Part shown: one piece after another, positions 35,111-47,520 of the stretch
How the letters are laid out: every line of letters begins with the position of its first letter
Position numbering within the stretch: the first letter of the stretch is position 1
DNA from: Perilla frutescens
Lineage: Eukaryota; Streptophyta; Magnoliopsida; Lamiales; Lamiaceae
Reading direction: 5' to 3'
DNA: 64,000 nucleotides
Assembly: GCA_026008535.1 (NCBI GenBank)
Contig: BRKX01000004.1
Location: 8,457,501-8,521,500, forward strand
The notes under the pieces: generated by a model
The model's database searches: none
Told to the model about the DNA's origin: nothing
What the model saw: only the letters and a program-made list of their open reading frames with translations
Program-made: the position numbers and the translations under genes

Positions 35111-36190
35111 AGCTGAAGCTAACTTTCCCAAATGGATTCTAAGCTACCCAACTGACAAGATAGTTGGCGATCTAAGAAGTCGGGTTCAAACCAGAAGTTC
35201 AACTGAGCATGCACTATTCACATACTTTATATCACAAATTAAACCGGAAAACATCAAGGAAGCCCTTGACGATTCAGATTGGATTATAGCAATTTAAGAA
35301 GAGCTGAAGCAGTTCACAAAAAATGATGTATGGTTTCTTATTGACAGACCAAAAACCCAAAAGGTCATAGGCACAAAGTGGGTTTTTCGCAACAAACTGG
35401 ATGAAGAAGGCGTGATCACCAGGAGCAAGGCAAGACTGGTAGCCAAGGGATATTCTTAAAGTAAAGGGATTGACTTTGATGAGACGTTTGCACCAGTTGC
35501 AAGATTGGAAGCTATCACACTGTTCCTCACCTATGCAGCTCACTGCAACTTCATAGTTTACCAAATAGACATCAAGAGCGAATTCTTGCAAGGAATGCTC
35601 AAGGAAGACGTATATGTCGAGCAACCACTAGGTTTTGAAATTGGCGATCAAGTCTTCAAGCTGAAGAAAGCTCTCTATGGACTGAAGCAAGCTCCATGAG
35701 CATGGTATGAAACCCTTACAACATTCCTACTGAAGAATGGGTTTCAAAAAGGAGTTATTGATCGAAGTCTATTTCGAATAGAACGGTCAACTGAGATCTT
35801 AATGGTTCAAATTTATGTGGATAACATAATTTTGGATCAAAGAGCAAAGATCTGTGCACTTGATTTGCTCAATTGATGCAAAGCGAATTTCAGATGAGCA
35901 TGATGGGAGAAATGACATTCTTCCTATGACTCCAAATGAAGTAGCTAGAAGATGGAATCTTCATCAGTCAAGCTAAATACACCAATGAGCTAGTCAAGAA
36001 GTTTGGAACCGATAAAGGAAAAAAACTCTCAAGATTCCAATGAACACATCAGTTCAGCAAACTCTCGATGAATAAGAAATCTTCTATTCAGTCGGACTGT
36101 GCACACGGTTCCAAGTAAACCCGAAGAGAATTCATCTTGAAGGAACTAAGAGGATTATTCAATACCTCAAAGAAATCATAAATCTTGGAT
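35111..36190 (+). pseudogene. Reverse transcriptase of C pol
   Basis: RT blocks spread over two frames: TKWVFRNKLDEEGVITRSKARLVAKGY-like (about 35375-35455), VYQIDIKSEFLQGML, KKALYGLKQAP (stop at 35697), then IYVDNIILD at about 35810. The active site reads YVDN instead of YVDD, so it is catalytically dead apart from the frame breaks. A deletion at about 36070 removes part of the thumb region. Confidence 0.84.
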
Positions 36191-36681
36191 TATGGTATCC
36201 TAGAGATGACAGTTTGAGTCTAACTGGCTATTCAGACTCAAACTTTGGTGGATGCAAGATCGACAAAAAAAGTACAAGTGGAACATGTCAGTTTTTAGGC
36301 AGCAAACTGATATCCTGGTTTAGTAAGAAACAACACTCAGTTGCCACATCAACAACTGAAGCCGAATACGTAGCTGCTGGAAGCTGCTGTGCTCAAATTC
36401 TCTAGATGAAGCAACAACTAAAAGATTATAAAATTAAAACTGAAGAAGTGCCTATATACAGTGACAACAATAGTGCTATTGCAATATCTCAAAATCCAGT
36501 ATTGCACTCAAGGACAAAACACATTGATATAAGGCATCACTTCATCAGAGATCACATTGAGAAGAATAATATATACATCAAATATGTCAACACGGAGAAG
36601 CATATAGCTGACATCTTCACAAAGCCATTGCCAGAAACTAGATTTGTGGAGCTATGCATCCAACTGGATTACTTGAACTAG
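36191..36681 (+). pseudogene. RNase H of C pol
   Basis: TGYSDSNFGGCKIDKKSTSG, STTEAEYVAAGSCC, a stop at 36403, then YSDNNSAIAISQNPVLHSRT, KHIDIRHHFIRDHIE and ADIFTKPLPETRF. Only one stop in an otherwise open copia RNase H, homologous to C' at 56391-57026. Confidence 0.88.
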
Positions 36682-37502
36682 CTTCAAAGGGTGAAGATGA
36701 TCAGTTTGATGAAAGAGTGCAAAAGACCACTGAGGAGAAAACAAGAACTAAAAAAGTTGCATCAGTTCCATCAGTTCAGAGGTTCAAACTGATAAAGTTA
36801 ATGAGTTCAGAAGAAGTGGCAAATGCAGAAATTGCAAACTGAGAGAAGAGAAGTCAAAACTGGTCAATCAGTTCAAGCTGATCACTGGACACATCAACTC
36901 ATCACCAACTAATGGGAGCAACTGAACCAATTGAGGAGCTGAACTGAAGAGTAAAACTCCAGCTGACGATAAATGAAGAAATTTTAGTTGGAACTAATAA
37001 GTCCAGTTAGAAATTATCAGCTTAACTGGAGATCATCAATCAGAAAAGCTAACTGATGACGTCAACAACTCAAAGCCACGCGGAAGCCGAACAGAGAGAT
37101 ATAGATAAGTTCAAATTTATTAAGGGAACAGTAAAAATGATGTGTCAAGAAAATATTAACGTTAGACCTACTCTCTTTCTCCTCATCAAGTCTCAACGGA
37201 TAGATTTGGAAAATCAATTGATAGGATCATTGATTGAATCTGACCGTTGAAGCTAGGGCATCCAAATCATCTCAACCATTGGATTTCCAACTCTTCTCTA
37301 TGTAAAAGAAATGGCTGAATTCGAGTCTCACTTTTAGCAATCCAAAATTCAGTCAAGTTCATAAAGAATTACCTTCTCAATTCTCCAGTTCAGAAAGCTT
37401 TCACTATTCAAATTTTTTCTTAAATCTCAGTTCAGTCAGCGCACTCACTGCGTAATCCCTCTCTCCATAATCAAAAATTTCCTTCAATCTTACAAGAACA
37501 TC
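36682..37502 (+). other. Spacer between pol and ORF3 of C
   Basis: Dense in AACTG/CAGTT words (36740-37060), then a region with TGACCGTTG (about 37243) and a decayed TATA-like CTATGTAAAAG (about 37297) some 200 bp before the ORF3 start. No protein recognised. Its base composition resembles 500-1500. Confidence 0.5.
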
Positions 37503-38062
37503 ATGGCCAAGAAGGACACACCAGTTGTTTGACGAAAATTCAATTTCAGAGAAACTAGAGAGTCATCCTAGAGATTTCAAGTAAATCTCTACACAGATAA
37601 ATTCCTTGATCAGATAGCCTACAGAGAGAAGTGCTCCAACTCTCTACTCTGCGACTCTCTCATCATAAAGATAGCTCAAGCAGGACTACAACAGTTCACT
37701 GAAGATACTCCTACCAAAATCTATCCTGAACTAGTCTATGAGTTCTACTTAAACTCAAAAGGATATGATGATAGAACAACAATGGAGGTCCGAGGAACTG
37801 CAATAGAAATCACTCCAGAATTGCTTGCAAGGATTTTTCAACTGCCCACTGATGGGATAAGACTGGAGGAGGTGGAAGTCAATCAACAACAAGTCTACAA
37901 CCCCTGGAAAAGAGCTGACTGCCACGAGCCATATAAAAGTACCATGCTCATGTCTTGCTTTCAGGAGGAATATAAACTCTAGCTTCAGTTGCAACTAGAA
38001 TGATTGTTGGAACCACAAGAAGGCACTCAGAGATGTTCGAGCCCAAGTACAAGGTTTGTGCT
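37503..38062 (+). pseudogene. Env-like ORF3 of C (5' part)
   Basis: Starts MAKKDTPVV at 37503 with an early stop, then KIYPELVYEFYLNSKGY and VRGTAIEITPELLARIFQLP, the pattern also seen in S ORF3 and C' ORF3. Stops at 37980 and 38000. The LTR of AC cuts it at about 38062. Function unknown; the conserved block is the 'envelope-like / plant transposon protein' type. No membrane segment visible. Confidence 0.75.
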
Positions 38063-39968
38063 TGATTGTTCTGGTCAAACTACTCAAAAACTACGATCTG
38101 GACCCGTAAGAGGACGGGGTCGATTGTAGGGCGGTGAGCTAACCCGAGTCCTGTTTCTTGAGGAAAGCGTAGAGAGTGACTATATTTTTATGCTATGCAC
38201 GTAAAAATGTTCATGAAATTAAAATGTAACCTAAACATTCTAAAAAAGCATTTGATGAGTACTGACTACAACTAATGAATTAAAGCAAGCAAGATTTAAC
38301 TAAAACAATACTAGCAACAATAAGAACAAATTAAACAATTATGAAATGAGTATTATGGTGTAGATTCTCTCATTGGTTTTTCTTCTAGCTTGATTTAATT
38401 TGATTTCATTAATCCTAAACATACATTAGACTCCTTTAAGGGACTTAACTTTATTAACTATCACTGTCAATCTATTAAACCCCCATCAGCTAAATTATAT
38501 GAACAAGATTAACATTAGGCTTATGTAACCTAGTCCATCTAACGTTGATAGAAGCCTAGTCGGGCTATAGAATCTCGTCTCGGTCTCATCTAAAGCTTAG
38601 CAATACTAAGTAGTGATCAAGTACCCAACATGAACAAGCAGAATTTAACTAATGAGAAATCAACAATCACAAGCGTGGATCGAAACTAAATCGATTATCT
38701 ATCCCCTAATGTATAGAATTAGCCCATCATCATGTACGAAACAACACAAGAATCATACAGGTTCTTCATTTCATAAATCAAAAGATAAATAAAATACAAA
38801 CCTCTACAATATGTTTGTCTCATCAGTTTTGGGACAATCCCCACAAATAAGCAAAAACAAAGAAAAAAATACTAAGAAATGAAACCCTCGAGCAAGCCTA
38901 GCTTCCACCTTATCTTGGAGTTAGATTCATCTTCTCGTCTCCTTCCTTGGCTTGAACTTTCTTGCTTTCCCCCCCATCTCCAACAAGGGTGAAGGAAGTG
39001 GTGAATGGTGAAAAATGGTGGTGGAAAAGTGAGAGAGAGAGAGAGAGATAGAGAATGAAAAGAGAAAGAGATGGTGATCGGTGGTGTTGAGAGAAATGTA
39101 AAGAAGATGATTATTGATAGATAGAGAGTGAGAGATTTATTAATTATTGAAGAGAGAGAAAAGGAAAAAGGTAGAGTTATGGGTAGATGGTTCCCAAACT
39201 CCTCCTCTCGTACTCTAGAACTGTGTCTATTTAATTTCTCACAACTGGATAATTGGATGTGGAGTATTAAAGAGTAAACTCCTGAAAAATGTAGCTGGAA
39301 CTGATCGACAAGGAGCTGAACTAGTTGCCCCGCACCGGCGGAGTACTCCGCACCGGCGGGGCTGGGATCCCCCGCGCTGGCGGGAGGCCAGCGCGTGCGG
39401 GGCGCATTCACCATGGGTACTGCCCCGCGGTCATGAGGGCTTCTGTGCTAGCGGGGCTTCTCAGCTCCAGCTTTCGTCTTCAGTTGGCGTTTCAGTTGAG
39501 TCCTCCAGTTGGCTCCCAGTTGACTGCTTCAGTTGGCCTTCTTCAGTTGGAGTTGGAGCCAATTCATTAGTTGGGAACTTCAGCTAATGTCATCAGTTGT
39601 GCCTCCAGCTCAGCTCCAAACTCTCGGCTCTTCAGTTGCAGCTCCAAGTTCGTCGCTCTAGCTTGAAGTCTCCAATTCGACCTCAAAACTGGTCAGTTCA
39701 GTGAGACACCCGACCAGCTCAACAAAGCGGGAGATTCAAGACATATCAACAAGCTAGAGTATCAGTTGGGAGCTATGGCTCTTTGCTATCTTTGTGCCAT
39801 AAAATATCTGCTTTTAGGAAAAAAGCTCTAACTCTGCACAATTCTGGCATAACTTACCATAAGATCAAAAGTAAAGGTACAAACATAAAAATAACACAAA
39901 AGACTGGAAAAACACATACTAAAGGTACCAAATTCCTATAATAAAATAACACAAATAAACACTAAACA
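38063..39968 (-). repeat. 3' LTR of AC
   Basis: Aligns along its length with the Athila A LTRs (TGGACCCGTAAGAGGACGGGG block, the GATTCTCTCATTGG block, the GC-rich and CAGTT-rich blocks at 39310-39720). Ends CACTAAACA beside a purine tract. Contains a GAGAGA run near 39030. Confidence 0.83.
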
Positions 39969-41400
39969 ACCCCCCCCACACACTTAGCCTTTTTTTTGTC
40001 CTCAAGCAAACAAAATCATTCAAGGTATGAAGCAAGAAGGAATGATTTTCAAGATGATCATGCATTTTCAATCATTCACATGGTTTCACACTAGAGCACT
40101 TATCATCGAAGAAGATAAAGGCAATTATTAAATCAGGCATGTTGCTTGCCCTTACAAGAATAAGGAAGACATATTAGATTCAAGCTATATAAGATATATA
40201 CTATATTAAATCATTTCCCACTTTTATTTCCAAAATCAATTAACTTAGGGAGGAAATCCCTAGTGTCCTTGCAAGGTTTCCCATGCTCATATTCGAATTT
40301 GTCGACTAGAGGAGCAGAGACCCTGATTATCCTCATTTATTTATTTATAATCCCTTTTTTTCATATGTATACCTAAATGGAACGATGATTTAACGAGAAT
40401 ACTCATCCATCATGCAAAGAGATCAACATGCTTCCTAATTCTTGGAGAACAAGACCTCACAACACAAATCATAAATCATGATCATACTTCTCAAGGCAAT
40501 TCATGCTCTAGAATGATTTTTTTTTTAATTTTATTATCATGATCAACTCAAAAATCATTCCTAGACAAGACAAATCATGCTAAGTATGAGTTTGAACAAA
40601 CAAATCACAATATAATCAAGACAAAAACTAAAAGACAAAGCATAAAACACATAACAAAATCCAAACTAACATCCAAAATACAATATAACACAACAAAATC
40701 CAACATAAATCACAAGATCACAAGTTCACCCCCACACTTAAATCATGCATTGTCCTCAATATATAAAAAGGAGATGTAATAAAATAAGGGAGAGAGAGAA
40801 CATCACAGGATGTAGAAGGCTGGTAAAAGGCACAGGTTCCTACAAAACAACATGAACAACAAACGACGAACAAATAAAGTAGTACAAAAATATGGAAAAT
40901 GACTAACTACGCACTCAAAACACTAAAACACATAAAACAAATAAAAAAAAGTTCACTGCTCGGCTGGCTGAAAAGGTGGTGGAGGTGGATGCGAAACTTG
41001 TGAGGAGTTAGGGCCGAAACTGGACCCTTTTTTGCAGCATGAGAAGGCAGCGCTCGCGGTACCATCCGCGCCGGCGGAGTGGGCGAGGTCCAGCGCTCAC
41101 AGGGCAGCCAGCGCTCATGGAATGTATTAAGGCTCAGGACCCAGCGCTCATGGCGTGCTCCTTCCGTGGTCGCGAGGTACCCTGCACCGGCTAGCTCATA
41201 CTTAGTCATTTTTGCATCAGTTCTCCAAGCCAGTTGAACACTCCTCATTCTTTGCCCCTGCGAGACAACAACAAAAACACAAACTTAAACACACAAAAAT
41301 GGTAGAAATTAAACAACATATGAAAGTAATAAAATCATGGGTTGTCTCCCATGCAGCACTCATTTTAAAGTCTCGAGCTAGACATAGTTTCATTAGCGGT
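39969..41400 (-). other. 3' untranslated region of AC
   Basis: C-rich tract at the LTR edge (purine tract on the reverse strand), then AT-rich non-coding DNA, a second tract ACCCCCACACTTAA near 40727, and a GC-rich block with GCGCTCACAGGG-type motifs (41045-41200). No gene recognised. Confidence 0.6.
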
Positions 41401-42427
41401 CATGGGGATTGTTGAGCACGATAGCTCTGTGCCACTTGAGTTGGATGGAACTCTTCATCCATGGACTAAAAAACTCAATTTCTCCACAAGAAAATTCTTC
41501 TTCGTTAATCAACACCCCACTCTCTTTTGATTTTGATTTGCCAGGGAACCACCTCCTACGGTGTTCGACACAAGCTCTTTTATCTCTTGGGAAATCTTCT
41601 TCCTTGAAGTGCATTTGTCAAGGAATTTCTTCACCTTATCCCTCTTAATCTCCTTGCACTCACTCGCCGGGCTATCTTCCTGCACAAAAACTTTCTCGGA
41701 CCCGTCATCAATAGCATCAATAGGAGAGCAATTTTTTACCAAGGAGTTAACAGGCATATGAGAATCAAACATAGAGAAAGATACAGTTTTTCCCAAAATA
41801 GACATTTTTAATGTTCCATGCTTGACATCTATGCGGGTGTTTGTGGTAGCCATGAAAGATCTACCTAAAAGCATTGTATGTTCTTTCCCAGTTTCTTGGA
41901 CATTCCCTACGTCTAAGACAACAAAGTCAATGAGAACTATCAACCCATCAACTTTCACAAAGATACCTTTAATAATTCCTTTAGGATACCTAATGGATTT
42001 ATCAGCAAATTGCAAACACATTGTAGTGGGTTTCAAGTTCTCTAACTCTAATTGCTTAAATATAGAGTAAGGTATTAAATTTATCCATGTCCCCAAATCT
42101 AACATTCCATATGCTTCCTTACCATTTCCTAAAGTAATTTTAAGAGTAAAACTACCTGGATCGCCCAAATTGGGAGGTAATTGATGCTGCAAGATTGCAC
42201 TTGCCACCTCAGACATCATAATTTGCTCATCTTCCCCGAATCTCCTATTCTTCGACACCAGCTCTTTGAAACATTTCACATAGGCTGGTTCATTTTGGAT
42301 GATGCTCAGGAGAGGAAGATTGACGTTCACTTTTGAGAGAGTTTCTAAAACTCTTGCAACTGTTGCTCCTATTTTTCATCCTTCAACCGGCCTGGGTAAG
42401 GAATTAGAGATTTATAGGGGTTCATGG
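41401..42427 (-). pseudogene. Protease region of AC
   Basis: Open from about 42330 to 41509: NEPAYVKCFKELVSKNRRF, SAILQHQLPPNLGDPGSF, GMLDLGTWINLIPYSIF (catalytic DLG kept), LLGRSFMATTNTRID, then an acidic tail that stops at 41509. Homologous to 16631-17752 of A. It lacks the following RT, so it cannot act alone. Confidence 0.87.
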
Positions 42428-43846
42428 TATTGGGGTTTTTTCGAATTAAACTACCACAGGATCTATTTGGTTGTTCTTTAATCCTAATATCATGTATGTC
42501 ATATATTTATGCAGCACATATGTGTTAATTAACCGAGTTTAATTAAATATGCAATCCGATTTTCAATTCTACTAAAAATGGAAACATAGATAATCGAAAA
42601 ATGACTTACGATTGAAGACAGGTTGAGGACAAGATTAAAGGTCTAATCTTGTTGTTGTATATGATGAAATCGGCACCCCCTAGTGTGCAATTCAACTTCT
42701 CGATCTTCTATTGTATTCCCAGACTGTGTCTAGATTTAGGGTGAACAGAAATCTACCAGATAATTATGGATACTACGGAGATCAAGAGATAACTGAGGGA
42801 CTGATTTCTTGTGTGTGATTTTCGAACTCCCACCTCCTTATTTATAAGAAGGTGGTCAAAAATACAGTGTTCCAACCTTACTGAGTTTGGGCCTCAATCT
42901 CCTTTTCTATTTCCAGTCCATTAAAGTCATATTGGGCTACAACAAGGATCTAGAAGAATATTAAATTGGTCCACTAATTTATTTAATTCCCAATATCCAA
43001 TAAACTTAGGATATTATTAAATAAATTAAATATTACTTTTATTCCACTAAAGAAGTAATACTGACCTACCAATTTAATACATATTTGTGAATATGTTTTC
43101 TCCTTTAGTTCAGTCATTCGCCGTGTTTAAGATCTAATGTTCATTAATTAATTATGTATGCCTCTGATATCTATAATTAATTAATATCTAAAACCTTGAG
43201 TAGTACCACACAAGCTTTATCGTGTACGGAATAAATTCCACCTGCAGGGTTTTACATGAACTTGTGTTTCCTCAAGAGAACATCATCAACCTGGCTCACC
43301 AGGACAAGGTGCTTATATATATTACACGACACATTATGTATGCAAATGCTTTTACCTAAGATATCGAGTTTATTAATTCTATTAGAGAATCTCACCCATG
43401 GATAAATCAAAGCAATAAACAAAGCATACATATGTTCGCCAATAAATATAAGTTAAGAACCCAAACTCTGTGGATCTTTGTTCTCTAACTTATAGTGTCA
43501 GAGTAGAGAACAGTATCCTATCATGGTCCTCCTCAATACACTAACACATGTATTAGAATAATCAATTAGTTCAGATAAACTAACTATCAGATTATTCTAC
43601 GGTGTACTGATGGTGTATTCATGACCATCTAAACCGTGAGTCTTTTAATACAATACAAGGATCTGATGATATGATCTTACCGTATATTTACCTACACCAT
43701 ATCATCTACAGTGTAAGTATATTGAATATGCATAAATAGTTATATAATATTGTAAATGCAAACATTGACTGCAATATAATCAATCTATATCATCATATCA
43801 TTAAAAAAGTATATAAAGACATGTCTTTCAGCATACAAAACTAATA
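42428..43846 (-). repeat. 3' LTR of B3
   Basis: About 1419 bp, aligning with the B1 LTR throughout. Its edges read TATTGGGG and ACTAATA, decayed from TGTTGGGG and ACTAACA by single transitions. Confidence 0.85.
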
Positions 43847-43924
43847 GTCTCCCACTTATACTTGAAGCATGTCTTTCAAGCATAATAACTAACTAGATAA
43901 CTCTCAAATCAAAACAATAAAACT

Positions 43925-44567
43925 CAAACTGTGCCTCCGGGTCTGCATCTCACTCCCATTTTCTTCACGTGACTATCAAAGGTGTTAGCTGGAAGGCTCT
44001 TCATGAATGGATCAGCTAGATTGTTCTCCGATGCAATCTTGACCACCGTGTCCCCTCTCTTAACGATTTCTTATATAAGATGGTACTTTCTTTCTAAGTG
44101 TTTACTTTCCTTATGGGCTTTGGGTTCCTTCGAATTTGCCACTGCACCAGAGTTATCATAGTATATTGTGATGCTCTTAGGCAAATCAGGAACCACGCTC
44201 AAGTCCAATAGGAAGCTCCAGAGCCAGACAACTTCTTTTACAGTCTCAGAGGTAGCAACATATTCAGCTTCCATGGTAGAGTCAGTAATGCATTTCTGCT
44301 TGATGCTCCTCCATGCAACGGCTCCACCTCCTAATGTACACACATAGCCTGAGGTAGACTTCCTCTGATCTTTATCGAATTGAAAATCTGAGTCCTTGTA
44401 ACCCAAAGGCACCAGACTATCAGAGTGGTATACCAGCATATAATCTCGACTTTTTTTCAGGTACTTGAGAATATTCTTAACCGCAGTCCAGTGACTTTGT
44501 CCAGGGTTTGACTGATATCTGCTTACCATGCCAACATCATAGCATATATCAGGCCTCGTGCATAAAA
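43925..44567 (-). pseudogene. RNase H end of B3 pol
   Basis: MVSRYQSNPGQSHWTAVKN, LGYKDSDFQFDKDQRKSTSG, DSTMEAEYVATSETVKEV, YYDNSGAVANSKEPKAH, close to B1. The C-terminal codons beyond 44071 are in a disrupted frame. Truncated upstream at 44567. Confidence 0.87.
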
Positions 44568-45659
44568 TACCTGGTTAGGGTGTTGAATAGCTCTTCATAT
44601 CCAAAGAGTTCTGGAGCGTAGTGATGAGCTGCATATTGATGGGTTGTCTCCTCAGCCTATCTTTTGATGTCCTCTCCTTTGAAGAATGTTCCAATGTTGC
44701 CTGCAGTCTGTGGCATTAGTGGACATGTGTATCTAAAGTAATCTGCTCTGGCTTCTTCATGTGGTATTCCCCTTTCAGGAATCAAGTCCCTTGGATTGGC
44801 ACATGGTGCAAGATCTTCAAGTGTGAGATTTGGAGCGACAGTTGGATCTTGATCTAAGAATGAACTAGCTTCTTTACTTTTAATTGGCTTAGTCATTTTC
44901 TTTCCTTTTCAACTTGCCAATTTCTTACTCAGAGTTGATCTGGTGATCGATATTCTTTCAGCTGCAGTGATTGATTTAATCGTAATTATTCCAGGTAGAT
45001 CAACTGATGTTGTTGCTCTGGTGGATGTGCTGGTCTCGACTCTAGTTGCGGTTACTCGAGCTTCAACTTCAGCAGCCTTTTGTGATTCAACAAAATCATC
45101 TTGAAAGTCGGAGGAATCATTCTTTGCAATATTGGTTATTTTCTGCTTTCCTCTTCCTTCCACTGTAATCTCCTTCCTTCTGGATCTGATTGACTGAGTT
45201 GATCCAATTTCTTTGAACTTGACTAACTAATTAGAGGTTGGAATGTAGTCTCCTCTGTCTATCAGTTTGTAGTCTGTTTCTTTATCCATCAATTCTGGAA
45301 ACTGCTTTTCCATAATCAAACTAACACGATAGAGATAGCAAATATGTTGTGGAAATGCATTCTCATCCTTTCTATCTTGAACAAGCAGTGCGAAGTTCTT
45401 GATCTGACTGAAGAAAAATCAGGCCCAATTGATGTCCAGCTGATCATCAATTGCTACACAGGCTTTATACTTTAGCTTGGACATCTCTAAGTGGCTTCCG
45501 GTAGTTCCAATGATCATCTTTGCTACGATTCATACCAGTATTTGATATTCATCTTTGAAGTATGAGATGAAATGACCATTCTTGTAGGCTATTCTTGAGC
45601 CTTCTTTCTTCCACAATCGGTAGGCCTTTTCCATATTGACTTCGGTCAGATCAAGATTG
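44568..45659 (-). pseudogene. Env-like ORF3 of C', distal part
   Basis: Continues from 55130 across D: LTEVNMEKAYRLWKKEGSR, then KLKYKACVAIDDQL matching C, further pieces with stops at about 45536, 45464 and 45226, and open stretches 44909-45163 (T/R/S-rich) and 44657-44896. It extends the family ORF well beyond what survives in C. No domain recognised in this distal part. Confidence 0.72.
45655..45659. repeat. Left target-site duplication of D
   Basis: GATTG, repeated exactly at 55125-55129. Removing D and one copy joins ORF3 of C' in frame. Confidence 0.95.
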
Positions 45660-47325
45660 TGTAACACCCCGTATTTTTGGATTATAGTTAAAAAAAATTT
45701 CTATTTTATTTAGAAGGCTACAAAAAAAAATTGGAGGTAAAATAAAGTAAAATAGATAAAAGACGCGATTTTAGGTATTATTTAAGATTGAAAAAAAATT
45801 ATAGTTTAAATATTTTTGATGCGTGGTCAATAATGATTTTCGTAGAAATAAAACGACCTGAGAATTTCAATGATACTTTTAAAATTTTAATTAGAGGTCA
45901 AATGAACTCTTGGCACAACTTTAAGTTGGAAAATAATAAATTTAATAGAAAAAGGCACATCCGTCATTATCCAATTTCTTTTTCAAAAGATTATCTTATT
46001 CTTAATTATCCTATTCTTTTTCCATCATTATCCTCTTTCTTTTATTCATTATTATCCTATTTATTTTTCCTCTATAAATAGGAGCTTAAGGTTTCATTTT
46101 TCATTCATTTTTTTTTCAAAATCGAAACGCCGAGCAGCTTCCAGAGAATATACAACTCTAGTTTCCTATTTCAATTCTGAAATAGTCATTTTGAAGGTGT
46201 CAACGCATAGATCACGAATGCATGATTGAAATGATGACACGAAGGATGATCACGATGGAAAATCATCGTGACCGTTGCCAATTCCTCGGAGAAGGACCTG
46301 CAGAGCCTGATAGGATTAATGAAACCATTTTTGAAGTTATTATGCCGCCATGTGCTCGTCATCCAGGTGGGCTATATTTTTCTCAAATTTATGTTCAGCT
46401 ATTAAGCTCAACTGTTTATCAACTGTATAGCATGAATATCTGTATCAAAATGTTTTAGCTCACTGTTCGCGTTCGCCAGTATCCTACGAAAACATTGAGT
46501 GCTTAACTAGACTCGAGTTCGGATCCTTAAAGCTTTGGGACCGTATACACTATCCTTTATTAGACAGCTGGGCTGAAGGACGTGTATATAAGTTAAGACA
46601 CTGTAGGAAGGGACAGTTGAGATAGAGCGTGTAAATAAGGTTAAAAGAAGCTTTGTATACATGGAATGCTTTTGATATTTGAAACCTTTCCATTGTTATA
46701 CTTGTGTGGATACGATATTCATATTTATAAAATGATTGTGAACTGTTTATTAAAATCTGTCCACTGGGTACACTAGTACTCAGCCCAAATCTTTTCTAAA
46801 ATATTTTCAGGTTGAGAGGCAGGCTGGAAGATGACGGAGCTGGGGCGAGGGCTTACTTGTTGTTATATGCTTGCTCTTTTTGTGTTGTTCAGAAATCTTA
46901 GATACTTAATATCAATTAAGTGCTTGCAAATAATTTCACTTGAATTGTACTCCGCGCTTGTTCCGTTCACTCTGATACAGCTTGTCTTCAATTGTTTGAA
47001 GCATGTTATGATTTCAGCATTTTGCTATAATGTTCCTTTATAATTGTTGGCGGGATAAGTTCCCTTTGATGATTGGTATTTTATTTAGGTTCTTTCTAAA
47101 CACCTTAGTGCGTGGTTCTATTAAAGTTACAGAGGTTATGCTGCCCAAATGTTTGGGGCACTAACCTTATTCCTTCTGAACACTCTCGTGGGTGGTTCTA
47201 TTTCAGTTACAAAGGTTATGTTGCCCAAATGTAGCTATTTCATTTAATTATCTTTATGCAACAACCCCTTCCCCCAGTAGCGTACCGGTCCCTTGTCACT
47301 ATTCTCTCAGGATCGGGGCGTTACA
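45660..47325 (+). repeat. D LTR1
   Basis: 1666 bp. A TATA box is at 46073-46080 (TATAAATA); near 46765 it has the word ACTGGGTACACTAGTACTCA, shared in loose form by E. Small ORFs inside are not protein-like. Confidence 0.95.
46073..46080 (+). promoter_or_regulatory. TATA box of D LTR (also 49969 and 53865)
   Basis: CCTCTATAAATAGGAG in each LTR, a typical plant core promoter. Confidence 0.75.
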
Positions 47326-47520
47326 GATTGGTATCAGAGCAGGTTTGCAACTCTGTAGACCTGCAGCATTATTCTTTGAATTCAAAATTATATCTATTCT
47401 TTTCCACTATTTGTTCAGCAGCCCTCAGCACGTCATCTACGCCTCTCTCAACAAAAAGGTACACATGTATTTTAAAATTGACGCACGTGAAAGTGCAGTT
47501 TGTCACGTTAAATATTTTTC

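Larger units (their letters stand above)
21024..38062 (+). mobile_element. Sirevirus-like copia element 'C' (contains B1; 3' end lost)
   Basis: Order on the + strand: 5' LTR remnants (21024-21219, 30632-31116 and probably 1-1579), PBS, gag, protease, integrase, RT, RNase H, CAGTT-rich spacer, env-like ORF3. The 3' part is cut at about 38062 by the LTR of AC, and no 3' LTR is in the window. B1 occupies 21220-30626. Long gag with coiled coil plus ORF3 places it with Sireviruses. Many stops mark it as old. Confidence 0.82.
38063..42427 (-). mobile_element. Deleted Athila-type element 'AC'
   Basis: Reverse-strand remnants: 3' LTR (38063-39968), purine tract, 3' UTR (to about 41400) and a protease region (41509-42427). 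RT, RNase H and integrase are absent, so an internal deletion joins the 3' UTR to protease near 41400-41500. Gag and the 5' LTR are lost beyond B3. Related to A but clearly diverged. Confidence 0.85.
42428..44567 (-). mobile_element. Truncated B-family copia 'B3'
   Basis: 3' LTR (42428-43846), purine tract and the last part of pol. The match ends at 44567 in the RT/RNase H junction, where C' sequence begins. Diverged from B1 and B2. Confidence 0.87.

Noticed and set aside
41212..42481. Several + strand ORFs over the AC region
   Set aside because: They are shadows of the reverse-strand protease frame.
45788..46081. 97-codon ORF present in all three D LTRs
   Set aside because: It sits upstream of and up to the TATA box in U3 and has no recognisable protein pattern.
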